Assembly: GCF_000023225.1 (NCBI RefSeq)
Contig: NC_013173.1
Location: forward strand, 1,180,501 to 1,244,500
Direction of reading: 5' to 3'
Length of the DNA: 64,000 nucleotides
DNA from: Desulfomicrobium baculatum DSM 4028
Lineage (GTDB): Bacteria; Desulfobacterota; Desulfovibrionia; Desulfovibrionales; Desulfomicrobiaceae
Made by a program: the position numbers and the translations under genes
Shown: positions 17,129 to 26,244 of the stretch, piece by piece
Layout of the letters: each line of letters opens with the position of its first letter
How positions within the stretch are numbered: position 1 is the stretch's first letter
The notes under the pieces: model-generated
Database searches by the model: none
Told to the model about the DNA's origin: nothing
What the model saw: the letters and a program-made list of their open reading frames with translations, nothing else

Positions 17129-18256
17129 TTACTTTTTCTTGTAGACGCCCTTCAGCTCGGCTTCCATGCGTCGGTTTTCGGCGCGGCCTTCTTCAGTGTC
17201 GTTACTGGCGACGGGCTTGCTCTCGCCGTAGCCACGGGCTGAGAACAGGCTGCCGTCCAGACCGAAGTTTGTGACCAGATAGTCCCGCACGGCCTTGGCG
17301 CGGCGCTCGGACAGCTTCTGGTTGTACTCGTCTGCGCCCTTGGAGTCGGTGTGCCCGGCGATTTCCACAACCGTGAAGGACTGCTGCTGCTTCATGTACG
17401 CGGCAAAATCAGCCAGTTCCTGGTGGTACGCGGGCTTGATGTCGGATTTGTCGAAATCGAAGTTGACCTTGAGCCGGATGACTTCGGGGATCGGGCAGCC
17501 GTCAGCATCGACAGCCAGTCCCATGATGGTGTCAGGGCATTTGTCAACGCAGTTGTTCACGCCGTCGCCGTCGTCGTCCAGGGAACAGGGATCCACGCCG
17601 CCGGCAACGTCGTAGAAGACGTCCCTGACGAACTTCTGCATGGCCGCGTCATCGGCCAGCTGCGCCGCGGACACGCCGACGCCGCAGGGCTTCAGGGCGG
17701 TGATGGAATCCAGCAGGGGCTGGTTGCCATTCACGGAATCGGCGAAGCTTACGGTATGGAAGCACACGTTGTATTTTTCAGCCAGGGCTGCGGCCACTTT
17801 CAGGGAATCTTCCCCGGCATTTTCCCGACCGTCGGACACGATGATCACGGCGTTGCGGCCGGATGCGCCCTGCAGCGTCGGTTCCAGGGCTTGCAAGGCG
17901 ACGCCCAGCGGGGTGGGGTCGCTGCCGATGAGGGTCGGCACCTTGGCGATGGACGCGCCGTAGGACGCGGGGGCGTAGAGTTCCAGAGCCTGAAGTTCAC
18001 TGTACGGCGCGGCGGTGCTCAGCGCGCCCTTGTAACCCAGTTCCGGGATCATGGTGTTCATGCGCTCCAGGATGGATTTGGCCAGGACGATCTTTTTCGT
18101 CTTGGTGCCCACATAATTTTCGTCCATGGAGCCCGAGCGGTCCACGAGGATGATGAAGTTGTCGACTTTCTTGACGTAGTCTGCTGCGGCGAATGCAGAT
18201 GACGCAGCAATGGTGAACAGGATGAAGGCTGAAAGTAGTATTTTTGTGAATTTCAT
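17129..18256 (-). CDS. Exported VWA-OmpA protein with calcium-type linker
   Basis: A 375-residue envelope protein: signal peptide (about 1-24), a von Willebrand factor A domain with a complete MIDAS start DRSGSM (39-44) and later T and D ligands, a thrombospondin-type-3-like linker (DDDGDGVNNCVDKCPDT, about 231-247) that should bind calcium, and a C-terminal OmpA-like peptidoglycan-binding domain (NFDFDKSDIKP, GHTDSKGADEYNQKLSERRA). Such proteins sit in the outer membrane or periplasm, hold peptidoglycan, and present a metal-dependent adhesion domain. GGAG lies before the start. Transcribed alone and leftward. Confidence 0.92.
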   Translation of the reverse strand: MKFTKILLSAFILFTIAASSAFAAADYVKKVDNFIILVDRSGSMDENYVGTKTKKIVLAKSILERMNTMIPELGYKGALSTAAPYSELQALELYAPASYGASIAKVPTLIGSDPTPLGVALQALEPTLQGASGRNAVIIVSDGRENAGEDSLKVAAALAEKYNVCFHTVSFADSVNGNQPLLDSITALKPCGVGVSAAQLADDAAMQKFVRDVFYDVAGGVDPCSLDDDGDGVNNCVDKCPDTIMGLAVDADGCPIPEVIRLKVNFDFDKSDIKPAYHQELADFAAYMKQQQSFTVVEIAGHTDSKGADEYNQKLSERRAKAVRDYLVTNFGLDGSLFSARGYGESKPVASNDTEEGRAENRRMEAELKGVYKKK

Positions 18257-18892
18257 GTATCGTCTCCGTTTAAAATTTTATCTTGACCAAAAAACGCGTG
18301 CTTTTTGTGATCCAATGTTGTGAAAGAGAATATTTTTTAACAAATTATTATTATTAAAATTTCCTCCTATTGTTTAAAATTTTTCTATTGATGATCTAAT
18401 ACATAACTATTATTGGTATTGCTTGTCAGAGAGGGCTCTCGAAAATTCGGGCCAGTGTTGACCGACGTGGCGCTTTGCAAGCGTCCCCTCCAGGCGCAGG
18501 CAGTGGAGTGGTTTCATAGTGCCAGATTGCGTATTCTATGAATCCGATGATTACAAATACTAGCAATATTCAAGCCAGTTGCGTCAGGCTTTTCAGGGTG
18601 ACATCAAGCTGCCGTCTGTGCAAAAAACTATGCGAACACTCTGCGGATATGTTGGTATCAAAACTCTCGCCGCCCAATGGTTCATGGACGCGCAGGCCCA
18701 TCGTCAACCGGGCCACGAGTGCTGGATGCCATGTGTCCGTTTTCCCAAAGTGGACTCTGGCCATCGGGTTTTCACGAATTTCTGATGATCGCGGGTATTA
18801 CATATCGCCTTGTGGGCGAGATATCGCCTTGACACGGATCGAGGACACGGATTGAGTATGTATACGATGATAAACCTCCTCCCGAGAGCTGC
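18257..18892. other. Long AT-rich intergenic region with direct repeat
   Basis: No convincing gene. Bases 18284-18420 are strongly A/T rich and probably hold the promoter of the leftward VWA-OmpA gene. A direct repeat ATATCGCCTTG occurs at 18802-18812 and 18821-18831, about 60-90 bases before the second sigma-54 regulator (18893). Open frames at 18538-18855 and 18579-18785 overlap each other, resemble nothing I know, and lack ribosome sites. Confidence 0.5.
18802..18831. promoter_or_regulatory. Direct repeat before the second regulator
   Basis: ATATCGCCTTG at 18802-18812 and again at 18821-18831, centre spacing 19 bases, close to two helical turns. The position before a transcription factor gene fits an operator, perhaps autoregulatory. 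A related sequence, GGCGACATATCG, lies after the same gene near 21002-21013. Confidence 0.4.
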
Positions 18893-20836
18893 ATGAAGCC
18901 GACGATGCAAAGTTCATTTTACGACTACCACAAGCGGATCTCCGAAATATCCGCCAGAATGGTCAAGGCCTCGAAGGCGGAACTCGATGACGAGATTCAG
19001 CGATCACTCAAAGAGGCATTGCAGCCGCTGGGCGTGGATCGCGGGGGGCTTCTCCAGGTTTTCGAGGATTCGCCGATCGTTCACATCGCGTATGCTTGGT
19101 ATGATGACGGATTGGAGCCGGTCTCAAAGGACATCAATCTGGCGGAGAGATATCCCTGGGCCTACCAGCACATCGTTGTCCAGGGAAAGACCTGGGCCAT
19201 GTCATGCCTTGGGGATCTTCCGCCCGAAGCCGATGTCGACCTGCGATCATATCGTCTGCTGGGATCCAAGTCGGTTCTGAGCATCCCATTGTTCTTGGGC
19301 CAAAAAATCGATTATATCCTCACGGTCAACGCCCTCAAAGAGGAACGGGACTGGCCCGAAGAGATTGTCGTGTATCTGCGCCTGCTCGGAGAGATTTTTG
19401 TGAGCGCCTTGCAGCGGAGAGTTGACGACTATGCCCTGCTTGAGGCCAAGGAACGTCTTTCCTTGGCGGTGGAATCCGCAGGAGCCGGCATTTTGGATCT
19501 TGATCTTGAAAGCGGCGTCTACTGGACTACCGACAGGGCCCGGGAGATACTCGGCTTGGATTCCGGGCTGAGCGTCAAGTTCGAGAATACCCTGAAATTG
19601 ATTCATCCCGACGACAAGGCCATGTTCCAGAAGGTCATGGGCGAAGTCATCAGCAAAAAAGGGCAGGGCAGCATCGAATACAGGATCGTGTTGCCGAACG
19701 GACAAATCCGCTGGCTGCGAAGGTGGGTGCGTTATCATGAGGGGTTCCCAGCGGGACGCCCCAGGCTTTTGGGGATCACCCTGGATGTGACTGAGCGTCA
19801 ACAGATGGAGCTGAAACTCAGGGCGCAGCTTCAGGAAATCGAACGCCTGCACGGCCAACTGGAGGAGGAAAACTCCTACCTGCGCAACGAGGTGATGTCC
19901 TGTCGGGAGCGGAAGAATCTGCACAACTTCGGCGAACGGATGCAGGAGGTTTTGATCAAGGTCGAGCAGGTGGCCAGTACTGAATGCACCGTTTTGATCG
20001 AAGGGGAAACCGGGACCGGCAAGGAAGTGCTCGCGCAGGCAATCCATCAGAGCAGCCCTCGGTCACATCGGATGATGATCACGGTCAATTGTGCCGCTCT
20101 GCCCGCCGCCTTGGTGGAGAGCGAGCTTTTCGGACGCGAGAAGGGGGCGTTTACCGGAGCGCTAAGTCGGCAAGTGGGACGCTTTGAACTGGCTCAGGGC
20201 TCCACTCTGTTTCTCGACGAGATCGGAGAGATGCCGCTTGAGACGCAGGCCAAGCTGCTGCGGGTGCTCCAGGAGGGGGAATTCGAGCGCCTCGGGAGCC
20301 CAAAAACCATCAAGGTCGATGTACGGGTCCTCGCCGCCAGCAACCGCGACCTGGCTGTGGAAGTTTCCCAGGGGCGCTTTCGCCGCGACCTCTATTACCG
20401 TCTCAACGTCTTTCCCATTCTCCTGCCACCGTTGCGGGAACGCCGCGAAGACATACCGCAGCTGGTTTGGGAGTTCATCAGCGAATTCGGGGACCGGATG
20501 GGGAAAAAAATCCGCCGTATCGCCAAGAACGACATGGAGCGTCTCAAGGTCCATGCATGGCCCGGAAATATACGCGAACTGCGCAATGTCATCGAACATG
20601 CCATGATCGTCACCAAAGGGGATACGCTAGAGCTTGCGCACTTGCTGGTGAACGCTCCTCAAGATGAGCCGGTTGTGACTCTCGAAGAGATGGAGCGCCG
20701 GCATATCCAGAGGATTCTCAAGGTCGCCGGAAACCGGGTCAGGGGTTCGGGCGGTGCTGCGGAGCTGCTGGCCATCAACCCCTCGACCCTTAATTCGCGG
20801 ATGCGCAAGCTCGGCATCAAAGCCAGGCCTGTCTGA
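18893..20836 (+). CDS. Sigma-54-dependent regulator, GAF-PAS-AAA+-Fis HTH (paralogue)
   Basis: A 647-residue enhancer-binding protein with the same layout as the one at 273: GAF-like sensor (about 15-180), PAS (about 190-300), AAA+ (about 345-570) and Fis-type helix-turn-helix. This copy has the canonical GETGTGKE Walker A and GAFTGA loop, so it should be fully able to drive sigma-54 polymerase. GAF segments such as [10 protein letters not shown] and [15 protein letters not shown] nearly repeat those of the first copy, which shows recent common origin. An ABM-like gene follows at 21142, then an exported hydrolase and a porin, which are its likely targets. I could not find a clear -24/-12 promoter before them. 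Confidence 0.93.
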   Translation: MKPTMQSSFYDYHKRISEISARMVKASKAELDDEIQRSLKEALQPLGVDRGGLLQVFEDSPIVHIAYAWYDDGLEPVSKDINLAERYPWAYQHIVVQGKTWAMSCLGDLPPEADVDLRSYRLLGSKSVLSIPLFLGQKIDYILTVNALKEERDWPEEIVVYLRLLGEIFVSALQRRVDDYALLEAKERLSLAVESAGAGILDLDLESGVYWTTDRAREILGLDSGLSVKFENTLKLIHPDDKAMFQKVMGEVISKKGQGSIEYRIVLPNGQIRWLRRWVRYHEGFPAGRPRLLGITLDVTERQQMELKLRAQLQEIERLHGQLEEENSYLRNEVMSCRERKNLHNFGERMQEVLIKVEQVASTECTVLIEGETGTGKEVLAQAIHQSSPRSHRMMITVNCAALPAALVESELFGREKGAFTGALSRQVGRFELAQGSTLFLDEIGEMPLETQAKLLRVLQEGEFERLGSPKTIKVDVRVLAASNRDLAVEVSQGRFRRDLYYRLNVFPILLPPLRERREDIPQLVWEFISEFGDRMGKKIRRIAKNDMERLKVHAWPGNIRELRNVIEHAMIVTKGDTLELAHLLVNAPQDEPVVTLEEMERRHIQRILKVAGNRVRGSGGAAELLAINPSTLNSRMRKLGIKARPV

Positions 20837-20842
20837 GGCGTC

Positions 20843-20961
20843 ACTGCAAAAAGACGTCATCCCCGCGAAGGCGGGGATCCATGTCTTTTTAACCGTCTGA
20901 AAAGAATGGATTCCTGCTTTCGCAGGAATGACACTCAGGGTCTTTCGCGACTTTTTGCAGT
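20843..20961. mobile_element. 119-bp MITE-like element
   Basis: Bounded by an 11-bp terminal inverted repeat, ACTGCAAAAAG (20843-20853) and CTTTTTGCAGT (20951-20961). Inside are two hairpin units: CCCCGCGAAGGCGGGG near 20861 and TTCCTGCTTTCGCAGGAA near 20904. No coding capacity. The first unit is of the same kind as the hairpin at 29353-29384, so the genome probably carries many copies. It lies seven bases after the regulator stop codon and may act on its transcript. Confidence 0.65.
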
Positions 20962-21141
20962 AGTGTCTGTCTGAGCCTGTGGTGTGATATTTCAACGAAA
21001 AGGCGACATATCGTCTGGCGTGTCTCTCCCCTTTCCTCCTGAGTCTCTTCAAATTCTGCAATAACTACCAAATATTAAAGACCTTAGCGTCTCTTCCGGG
21101 CGGCGCGTGTCTTTGGCACTGATCATGAATATCTTCAGTCC

Positions 21142-21477
21142 ATGATCATCTCCATCATCAAGATCTTCCCGGCTGCGGGACGAGAGGGCGTCGTCATGGA
21201 TGTCCTCGACTCGTTGAAGGGACCTGTTTCCGCCCAAGCCGGCTGCCTGGGGTGTTCGGTTTCGGTGGAGGTGGGGGAGGGAGAAGCGATCTGCTACACT
21301 GAGCGGTGGAGTTCCAGGGAAGCTCTCGATTGGCACCTCAGCACGCCTCTCTACATGCGCCTGCTGGAAGTCATGGAGTGCTCGTGCCGGCCTCCTGAGG
21401 TCGAATTTTTTGAAGTAGCCGATGCCCTTGGCATTGAACTGGTCGAGCAGATCAGGAATCCCAAAGGTGAAAAGTGA
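21142..21477 (+). CDS. Small ABM-like protein (paralogue)
   Basis: A 111-residue relative of the protein at 2363. Shared features include MIISIIKIFPAAGR at the start, ERWSSREALDWHL in the middle and SCRPPEVEFFE towards the end; overall identity looks near 45 percent by eye. Cysteines near 33-36 and 83 differ between the copies. As for the first copy, no clear ribosome site precedes the ATG. It stands between the sigma-54 regulator and the exported hydrolase gene (45-base gap), probably in one operon with the latter. Function unknown. Confidence 0.8.
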   Translation: MIISIIKIFPAAGREGVVMDVLDSLKGPVSAQAGCLGCSVSVEVGEGEAICYTERWSSREALDWHLSTPLYMRLLEVMECSCRPPEVEFFEVADALGIELVEQIRNPKGEK

Positions 21478-21521
21478 CAAGCCGAGGGGCGTAAATAACG
21501 CTCAAGTACAGGGAGAATTTT

Positions 21522-22709
21522 ATGAGAAAGTCAGCGCGAATTTTATGGAACCTGCTCGTGGTCATCAGCTTGTTCTTGATCCCTGCTTATGCATCGAAAA
21601 CGGCAGAGCCACTTGTGTCAGCAAGCGGCGAACCCCACATGTTGGCAATAATTGATGCGTTAACGAAACTTGCCTACGAGGGCGGGACGATGCCCCTTAC
21701 AACCACGCCGGTAGTTGGAAAGCCTGAGCGGCAGTACCAATCCGTCTTCATGCCGGGGACGGAAACGCTGGACGCCGGCGAGATGAGGGTGACCATCCTC
21801 GGCAGTGGAGACCCCTTCGTCAAGAAGGGCCAGTCATCGGCCTCCGTGCTCATCGAAGTGGGAAATGCGGAGCGCGACTTCTTCTTTTTCGATCTTGGGT
21901 CAGGCTCACTGGCCAATTTCAACGGGCTCAAACTCCCCGTGACCGCGACAACGAAAGTGTTCCTGACACATCTTCATGCGGATCATGTCGGCGACATGCC
22001 GACCCTTGTCTGGAGTCTTGCCAAGGCCGGGAGATCCGTTCCCGTCGAGGTCTGGGGTCCCTCCGGCGCGACCAGGGAGCTTGGCACCCTCGCATATGCA
22101 GAGCACCTGCTGGCGGCCCATGCCTGGGATACGGCCTCCTTGAGCGAACATCCTTCCGGACGATCCGGCGCGCGCATGATCGCAACAGAATTTCCGCATG
22201 ACACGCCGACAGTAGTTTACGAGCGCAACGGCGTAACCATCTCGTCTTTCCCCGTGAAGCACATTCTGCCCGGCCCCGTCGGGTATCGCATCGATTACCA
22301 GGGACGCTCGGTGGTCTTCACCGGTGACACGATGCCCACCGAGACCACCTTGGAGGCATGCAAGGGCGGCGTGGATCTTCTCATCCACGAGTCCTTTCCC
22401 TCGGCCTCGGTTTTCGCGAAAAAAGCCAATATCCCGTTGGAGCAAGCGGAGATAGTCGTCAACCATTCGCACACCAGTCCCGTCACGGCCGCAAAGGTTT
22501 TCAAGGAAGCGGGTGCCCGCATGTCGGCGATATGGCACCTCGTCGTAGACCATGACACGGTGGGACCGGCATATCAGGAAATTCGCAGTCAATTCGACGG
22601 CCCTGTAACCATCGCGCAGGATCTCACCGTCTTCAACATCACGCAGCAGGCTGTCGTCACTCGCCAGGCGATCATCGACCCGGTCGCCTGGCCAGTTCTT
22701 GGCAAGTAA
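21522..22709 (+). CDS. Exported metallo-beta-lactamase-fold hydrolase
   Basis: A 395-residue protein with a signal peptide (about 1-24) and a metallo-beta-lactamase fold. Seen: the zinc motif THLHADH (about 149-155), a later FTGDTMPT Asp ligand and a distal His in IWHLVVDHD. The arrangement is that of the RNase Z/arylsulfatase AtsA-like branch; with an export signal it is not an RNase. It may hydrolyse sulfate, phosphate or lactone esters in the periplasm. GGGAG precedes the start. Porin gene downstream (62-base gap). The link with the sulfatase at 10163 is suggestive only. Confidence 0.87.
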   Translation: MRKSARILWNLLVVISLFLIPAYASKTAEPLVSASGEPHMLAIIDALTKLAYEGGTMPLTTTPVVGKPERQYQSVFMPGTETLDAGEMRVTILGSGDPFVKKGQSSASVLIEVGNAERDFFFFDLGSGSLANFNGLKLPVTATTKVFLTHLHADHVGDMPTLVWSLAKAGRSVPVEVWGPSGATRELGTLAYAEHLLAAHAWDTASLSEHPSGRSGARMIATEFPHDTPTVVYERNGVTISSFPVKHILPGPVGYRIDYQGRSVVFTGDTMPTETTLEACKGGVDLLIHESFPSASVFAKKANIPLEQAEIVVNHSHTSPVTAAKVFKEAGARMSAIWHLVVDHDTVGPAYQEIRSQFDGPVTIAQDLTVFNITQQAVVTRQAIIDPVAWPVLGK

Positions 22710-22771
22710 TGTTACTGTATCAGCAGACGTGTCTGAAAAGAGCCTTGATTCTCTAGGGAGGTTTTGCCGGG

Positions 22772-24166
22772 ATGATGAAAACAAAAACTATTGCCAGGTT
22801 GGCGACCCTGATCCTCGCGTTGATCGTGCCGCTCCAGGTGCAGGCAATGCCCTATGCCACCCCCGAGACCTGGGGGGGAGACCTTATGTCGCGTCCCCGC
22901 CTCACCGGAGACTGGGGGGGACTTAGGGACGCCATGGCCAAAAATGGAGTGGTGCTCGACCTGGACACCTATTGGGTGCCGCAGACCATCACCAGCGGAG
23001 GGAAAGACCAGGAGAGCGGGTCCTGGGGCAACGGGATAGCCACCCTCAACGTGGATACGCAAAAAGCGGGGCTTTGGCCGGGTGGATTCCTGAAAGTCCA
23101 GACCGTCAGCAGCTTCGGCGACAGCATCGCAACCGATACGGGTGCCATGGTCCCGGCCAATATATCCTGGATGCTGCCCACCCTTGATGAGGAGACCGGC
23201 CTGCAGGAATTCACTTACACGCAGTTCCTCAGCCAGCATTTAGGGGTGTCACTGGGTAAGATCAACTCCATCGCGCCGACCAATGTGCTCCACGGCGACT
23301 ACACCAAAGGATTCCTGAACGCGGGGCTGAACCTGCCGCTGGCCTTGGCCATGGTGCCGCTTTCGGCCTATGGCGGAACCGTCCTCTTTCTGCCCAACCA
23401 CGATGTCACTCTGGCAGGCATGGTCCTGGACGCGAGCGGCACCATCGATAACGACAAGCTGGGCGATGCCTTCAAGGACGGCGTGATGGCCCTGGGCAGT
23501 GCGGATCTGAAGGTCAGGCCGTTCGAACTCCCCGGTCATCAGAATCTGACGTTCGCCTGGAGCAACAAGACCCGCATTTCTCTTGTCCAGGACCCGTCCA
23601 ACATTGGGCGTCTGCTCCTGCAGGAACGCTTTCCGCGGCTTGGGAACCCGGGATCGCCCCTCTACCATATCCTTGAAAGGCGTGCTCCCGAGCTGCTGGT
23701 TCCGGCCGAGCCTCTGAACACGGAGAAGGAAACCTGGGCGGGCGTCTACAGCTTCGAGCAATTTCTCTGGCAACCCGCGGGCGATCCGCACCGCGGCATT
23801 GGAGTCTTTTTCAGCGCCGGCGTAAGTGACGGCAAGGCCAATCCGATCAAATACAGCTTTTCCCTGGGATTGGTCGGCAAGGGCGTCGTGCCGGGCCGGC
23901 CAATGGACGATTTCGGGATCGGGTGGGCGCGCACGGAGTTCAGCGACGACTTTGTGCCCTTCCTGCGTGACAGGTTTAACCTCGGTCTTGATCACGAAGA
24001 TGCGATCGAGGTCTACTACAATGTTTCGGTAACGCCCTGGCTCAACGTCAGTCCGAACTTCCAGTTCATTTCTCCGGCCCTGGACAAGACGTTGGATTCG
24101 AGCGGAAATTTCAAAAATCTGGATGATATCTACATGGCTGGCGTGCGTATCGGGGTACGGTTTTGA
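22772..24166 (+). CDS. OprB-type carbohydrate porin
   Basis: A 464-residue outer-membrane protein: signal peptide (about 1-26), then the OprB hallmark LTGDWGGLRDAMAKNGV near 46-62 and a long series of amphipathic beta strands ending in the C-terminal signature AGVRIGVRF. OprB proteins are substrate-selective porins for sugars and other small polar solutes. GGGAGG lies ten bases before ATG 22772. Being between an exported hydrolase and a broken SYLF gene, it probably belongs to the same regulon and brings hydrolysis substrates or products across the outer membrane. Confidence 0.92.
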   Translation: MMKTKTIARLATLILALIVPLQVQAMPYATPETWGGDLMSRPRLTGDWGGLRDAMAKNGVVLDLDTYWVPQTITSGGKDQESGSWGNGIATLNVDTQKAGLWPGGFLKVQTVSSFGDSIATDTGAMVPANISWMLPTLDEETGLQEFTYTQFLSQHLGVSLGKINSIAPTNVLHGDYTKGFLNAGLNLPLALAMVPLSAYGGTVLFLPNHDVTLAGMVLDASGTIDNDKLGDAFKDGVMALGSADLKVRPFELPGHQNLTFAWSNKTRISLVQDPSNIGRLLLQERFPRLGNPGSPLYHILERRAPELLVPAEPLNTEKETWAGVYSFEQFLWQPAGDPHRGIGVFFSAGVSDGKANPIKYSFSLGLVGKGVVPGRPMDDFGIGWARTEFSDDFVPFLRDRFNLGLDHEDAIEVYYNVSVTPWLNVSPNFQFISPALDKTLDSSGNFKNLDDIYMAGVRIGVRF

Positions 24167-24228
24167 ACTTTCCCGGCTGAGGCTCTACAGGCAATGTGGT
24201 CGTCAATATTCATCAACAGGGAGACAAC

Positions 24229-24762
24229 ATGCGTAAGGTACATCTGGTAATGCCTTTTTTTGTCTTGCTTCTTGGCTGATCGTTTTTTTCCGGGTCCGCC
24301 CAGGCCGCAACCGCTGCTGAAATTGACAAGGCTGTCAATCTGGCTCTGGAAAAGCTCTATGCGAGCACGCCAGCGGCTGCCGAACTGGCCAAGGTCAGCA
24401 AAGGGGTGCTGGTCTTTCCGGATGTCGTTAAAGCCGGGCTGATCGTCGGCGGGCAGTATGGCTAAGGGGCGTTGCGGGTCAACGGCAAGACCGTCGGGTA
24501 TTACAACACTCTGGCCGCTTCCTACGGGCTTCAGGCCGGAGCGCAGACCTTTGGTTACGCCATGTTCCTCATGAATGACAGCGCCCTTGATTACCTGAAG
24601 AGGAGCCAGGGATGGGAAGTAGGCGTCGGCCCCACTGTGGTGATCATGGATGAGGGATTGGCCAAAAGCCTGACCACTTCGAGCGACTGTAGCTTTGCCA
24701 TCGCGGTGTTGAAAACTGGCAAGGTTGAACCGGAGTGTTTTGGCGACACACAAGGCGCGTGA
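24229..24762 (+). pseudogene. Broken SYLF-domain gene
   Basis: Relative of the intact gene at 2769, with a GGGAG ribosome site and start at 24229. The frame is interrupted by TGA at 24277-24279 (in the signal peptide) and TAA at 24463-24465 (where the intact copy has Glu in GGQYGEGAL). Between and after these, the SYLF motifs persist: VLVFPDVVKAGLIVGG and GYYNTLAASYGLQAG. After about 24684 the reading no longer matches the family and the last 30 residues (FFFDQKGLMAGLG in the copy) are lost. The break lies beside the integrase relic, so loss of the end may be linked to island insertion or excision. Confidence 0.85.
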
Positions 24763-24774
24763 ATTTCTAAGTCC

Positions 24775-25394
24775 AATAATGCTTGGGTGGTGCGTATGGA
24801 CAACGGGCTTGAGAGCTCCGCGAAGATCCGTCGCGATGTCGCGGTCACAATAGCCATTAGCGACGCCATATCGGAAGATCTGGCCGCAAGTGCTTAGTTC
24901 GCGGTGTGCGGTTTCAAAAGCTCCCCTGGCTTCAATCCTGCGAAGGATCACAAGGAGTTCAGGGGCAAGCATGGATCGGAAAGAGCGAAGGCCGAGCCCT
25001 GTGAAGATATTCTTTTCAAGGCCCCTCAAGATGCGCCTGGCATGCCCTGGAGTCCAAACATGGACTCGTGAGGAGTGCCATTCACGAGCGATTTCTTCGA
25101 AGGTTCTCGAATTAAGAGATTGCTCGACTTCAAGCGCTTTCGAGACCGCTGCAGGATCAAACCCTTCCGCTAGAATCGCCCGCTTTTCGAGAGTTTTCGA
25201 ACGCGCATCAGCAAGAGAAACCTCGGGCCAAGCGCCGAAAGAAAGGCGTTTTCCTTGCCGTTAAAACGGTATTTCCAGCGCCAAAGTTTAGAACCAGTGG
25301 GAGAAATTTCGAGGTAAAGCCCTTTTTCGTCGAACATCCGAACGGGTTTTTCAGCGGGCTTTGCGGCTTTGATTTGTGCAATGTTTAGTGGCAT
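24775..25394 (-). pseudogene. P4-type tyrosine integrase, truncated and frameshifted
   Basis: N-terminal part of a P4-type (DUF4102 arm-binding) integrase. From ATG 25394 with an AGAGG site: MPLNIAQIKAAKPAEKP, GLYLEISPTGSKLWRWKYRF. The frame then breaks in an A run (T run on the plus strand at 25249-25252), where one base appears lost; the next frame continues RLSFGAWPEVSLADAR, the SAM-like core DNA-binding part and RRIEARGAFETAHR. Homology stops near 24775, before the catalytic Arg-His-Arg-Tyr domain, so it cannot be active. It lies 206 bases from the 3' end of the tmRNA gene, a classic attachment site for this integrase type. Confidence 0.88.
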
Positions 25395-25599
25395 CTGGGT
25401 ACCTCTTGGGGGCATTTTGACGAGGAATTCACGAAGAATTCACGCGATGCCCCCATCGATGCCCCCAGAAGGTGGAGAGTTCAAGAGCAAAACTGAGAGG
25501 AGTTGCGCATGGCGACTTGCAGGAAAGCTAGGAGTGACGGTTGTTTCCTGGAGAGAGGGCACAAAAAAAGCCCACTTTCATGGGCTTGTTTTTGTTACG
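25395..25599. other. Spacer between the integrase relic and the tmRNA gene
   Basis: No gene. It carries short duplications (GAATTCACG twice near 25426-25444, ATGCCCCCAT-like units near 25448-25467) and the tmRNA terminator. It probably contains the remains of one attachment-site arm of a lost genomic island. Confidence 0.45.
25562..25587 (-). terminator. tmRNA terminator
   Basis: On the minus strand, AAGCCCA and TGGGCTT form a stem (plus positions 25568-25574 and 25581-25587) followed by seven T residues (plus 25563-25569). It is placed directly after the tmRNA 3' end. Confidence 0.88.
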
Positions 25600-25990
25600 T
25601 GGTGGAGCCGGGGAGAATCGAACTCCCGTCCGAGAATGCTCCGCGCAAAGCTTCTACAGGTTTAGTTCAGGTTTTGCTTCTCGCTCCACGGTTAGCCCCT
25701 GAACGGGCTTCCTTGGCGCCAGCCCGGAATTTGTCTCGCGATTGGTCATCCAGACAGTAACCTTTCGCCAGCCTGATGGGGTTTGCCACCCGGATACGGA
25801 TTATCAGACATCCACCGCACGGATGTGACGACCTTGGTCGTCATGCAAGGGTTACCTATTTACTAGGCAGCCATTGCGTAGTCATAATTGTCATTGGCAA
25901 TTATGTTTCTGCTGGGTTTTGACGAGGACCTCCCAGCACCTCGACCTGCAACTTTGGCCTCATCATCCCCGTCGAAACCAGGGCGGCCCC
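25600..25990 (-). ncRNA. ssrA: Transfer-messenger RNA (tmRNA)
   Basis: Rescues stalled ribosomes and tags their products for proteolysis. The 3' end reads as a tRNA-like half, with a T arm around GTTCGATTC and CCA at 25602-25600. The 5' end GGGGCCG pairs with CGGCTCC of the 3' half and is followed by the conserved GGTTTCGACGGGGA. The message part encodes the tag A-N-D-N-Y-D-Y-A-M-A-A followed by TAG, near plus 25864-25899. Length 391 bases including CCA. It has its own promoter at 26001-26029 and a terminator at 25562. An integrase relic lies just beyond its 3' end, so it probably served as an island attachment site. Confidence 0.96.
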
Positions 25991-26000
25991 TCAAAGAACT

Positions 26001-26029
26001 ATCATATAATTTAAGACCGTTTGCCGCAA
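26001..26029 (-). promoter_or_regulatory. tmRNA promoter
   Basis: Minus-strand -35 TTGCGG (plus 26024-26029), 17-base spacer, -10 TATGAT (plus 26001-26006), ending 10 bases before the mature 5' end at 25990. The primary transcript may be trimmed by RNase P. Confidence 0.7.
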
Positions 26030-26244
26030 AGGCAAGCGCTTTTGAAAAACATGAAGAGCGCGATCGAGAACATGTATCCCGGGTCCTGTCAAGTTCGGCC
26101 CGTCGGCAATTCCCTTGCCGTCCGTGAAATGATCCGCAGGTCAATGCAGTCCCGGCCTGTGGGGAAGCTTCCGGACGTTCGTGTTCTGGTAGGCTGGAGG
26201 ATTGATCCTGTTCAAACGTGCATGCATTGTCCGTCAAATGTCAT

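Noticed and set aside
18538..18855. Possible small gene before the second regulator
   Set aside because: Competing frames overlap, there is no ribosome site, and composition is not protein-like.
21100..22771. Sigma-54 (-24/-12) promoters before the genes after the second activator
   Set aside because: A TGGCAC near 21115 is not followed by TTGC at the right distance. I found no convincing site by eye.
24277..24279. TGA in the SYLF copy as selenocysteine
   Set aside because: It lies in the signal peptide where Sec makes no sense, a second stop (TAA) follows, and no SECIS-like hairpin is visible just downstream.
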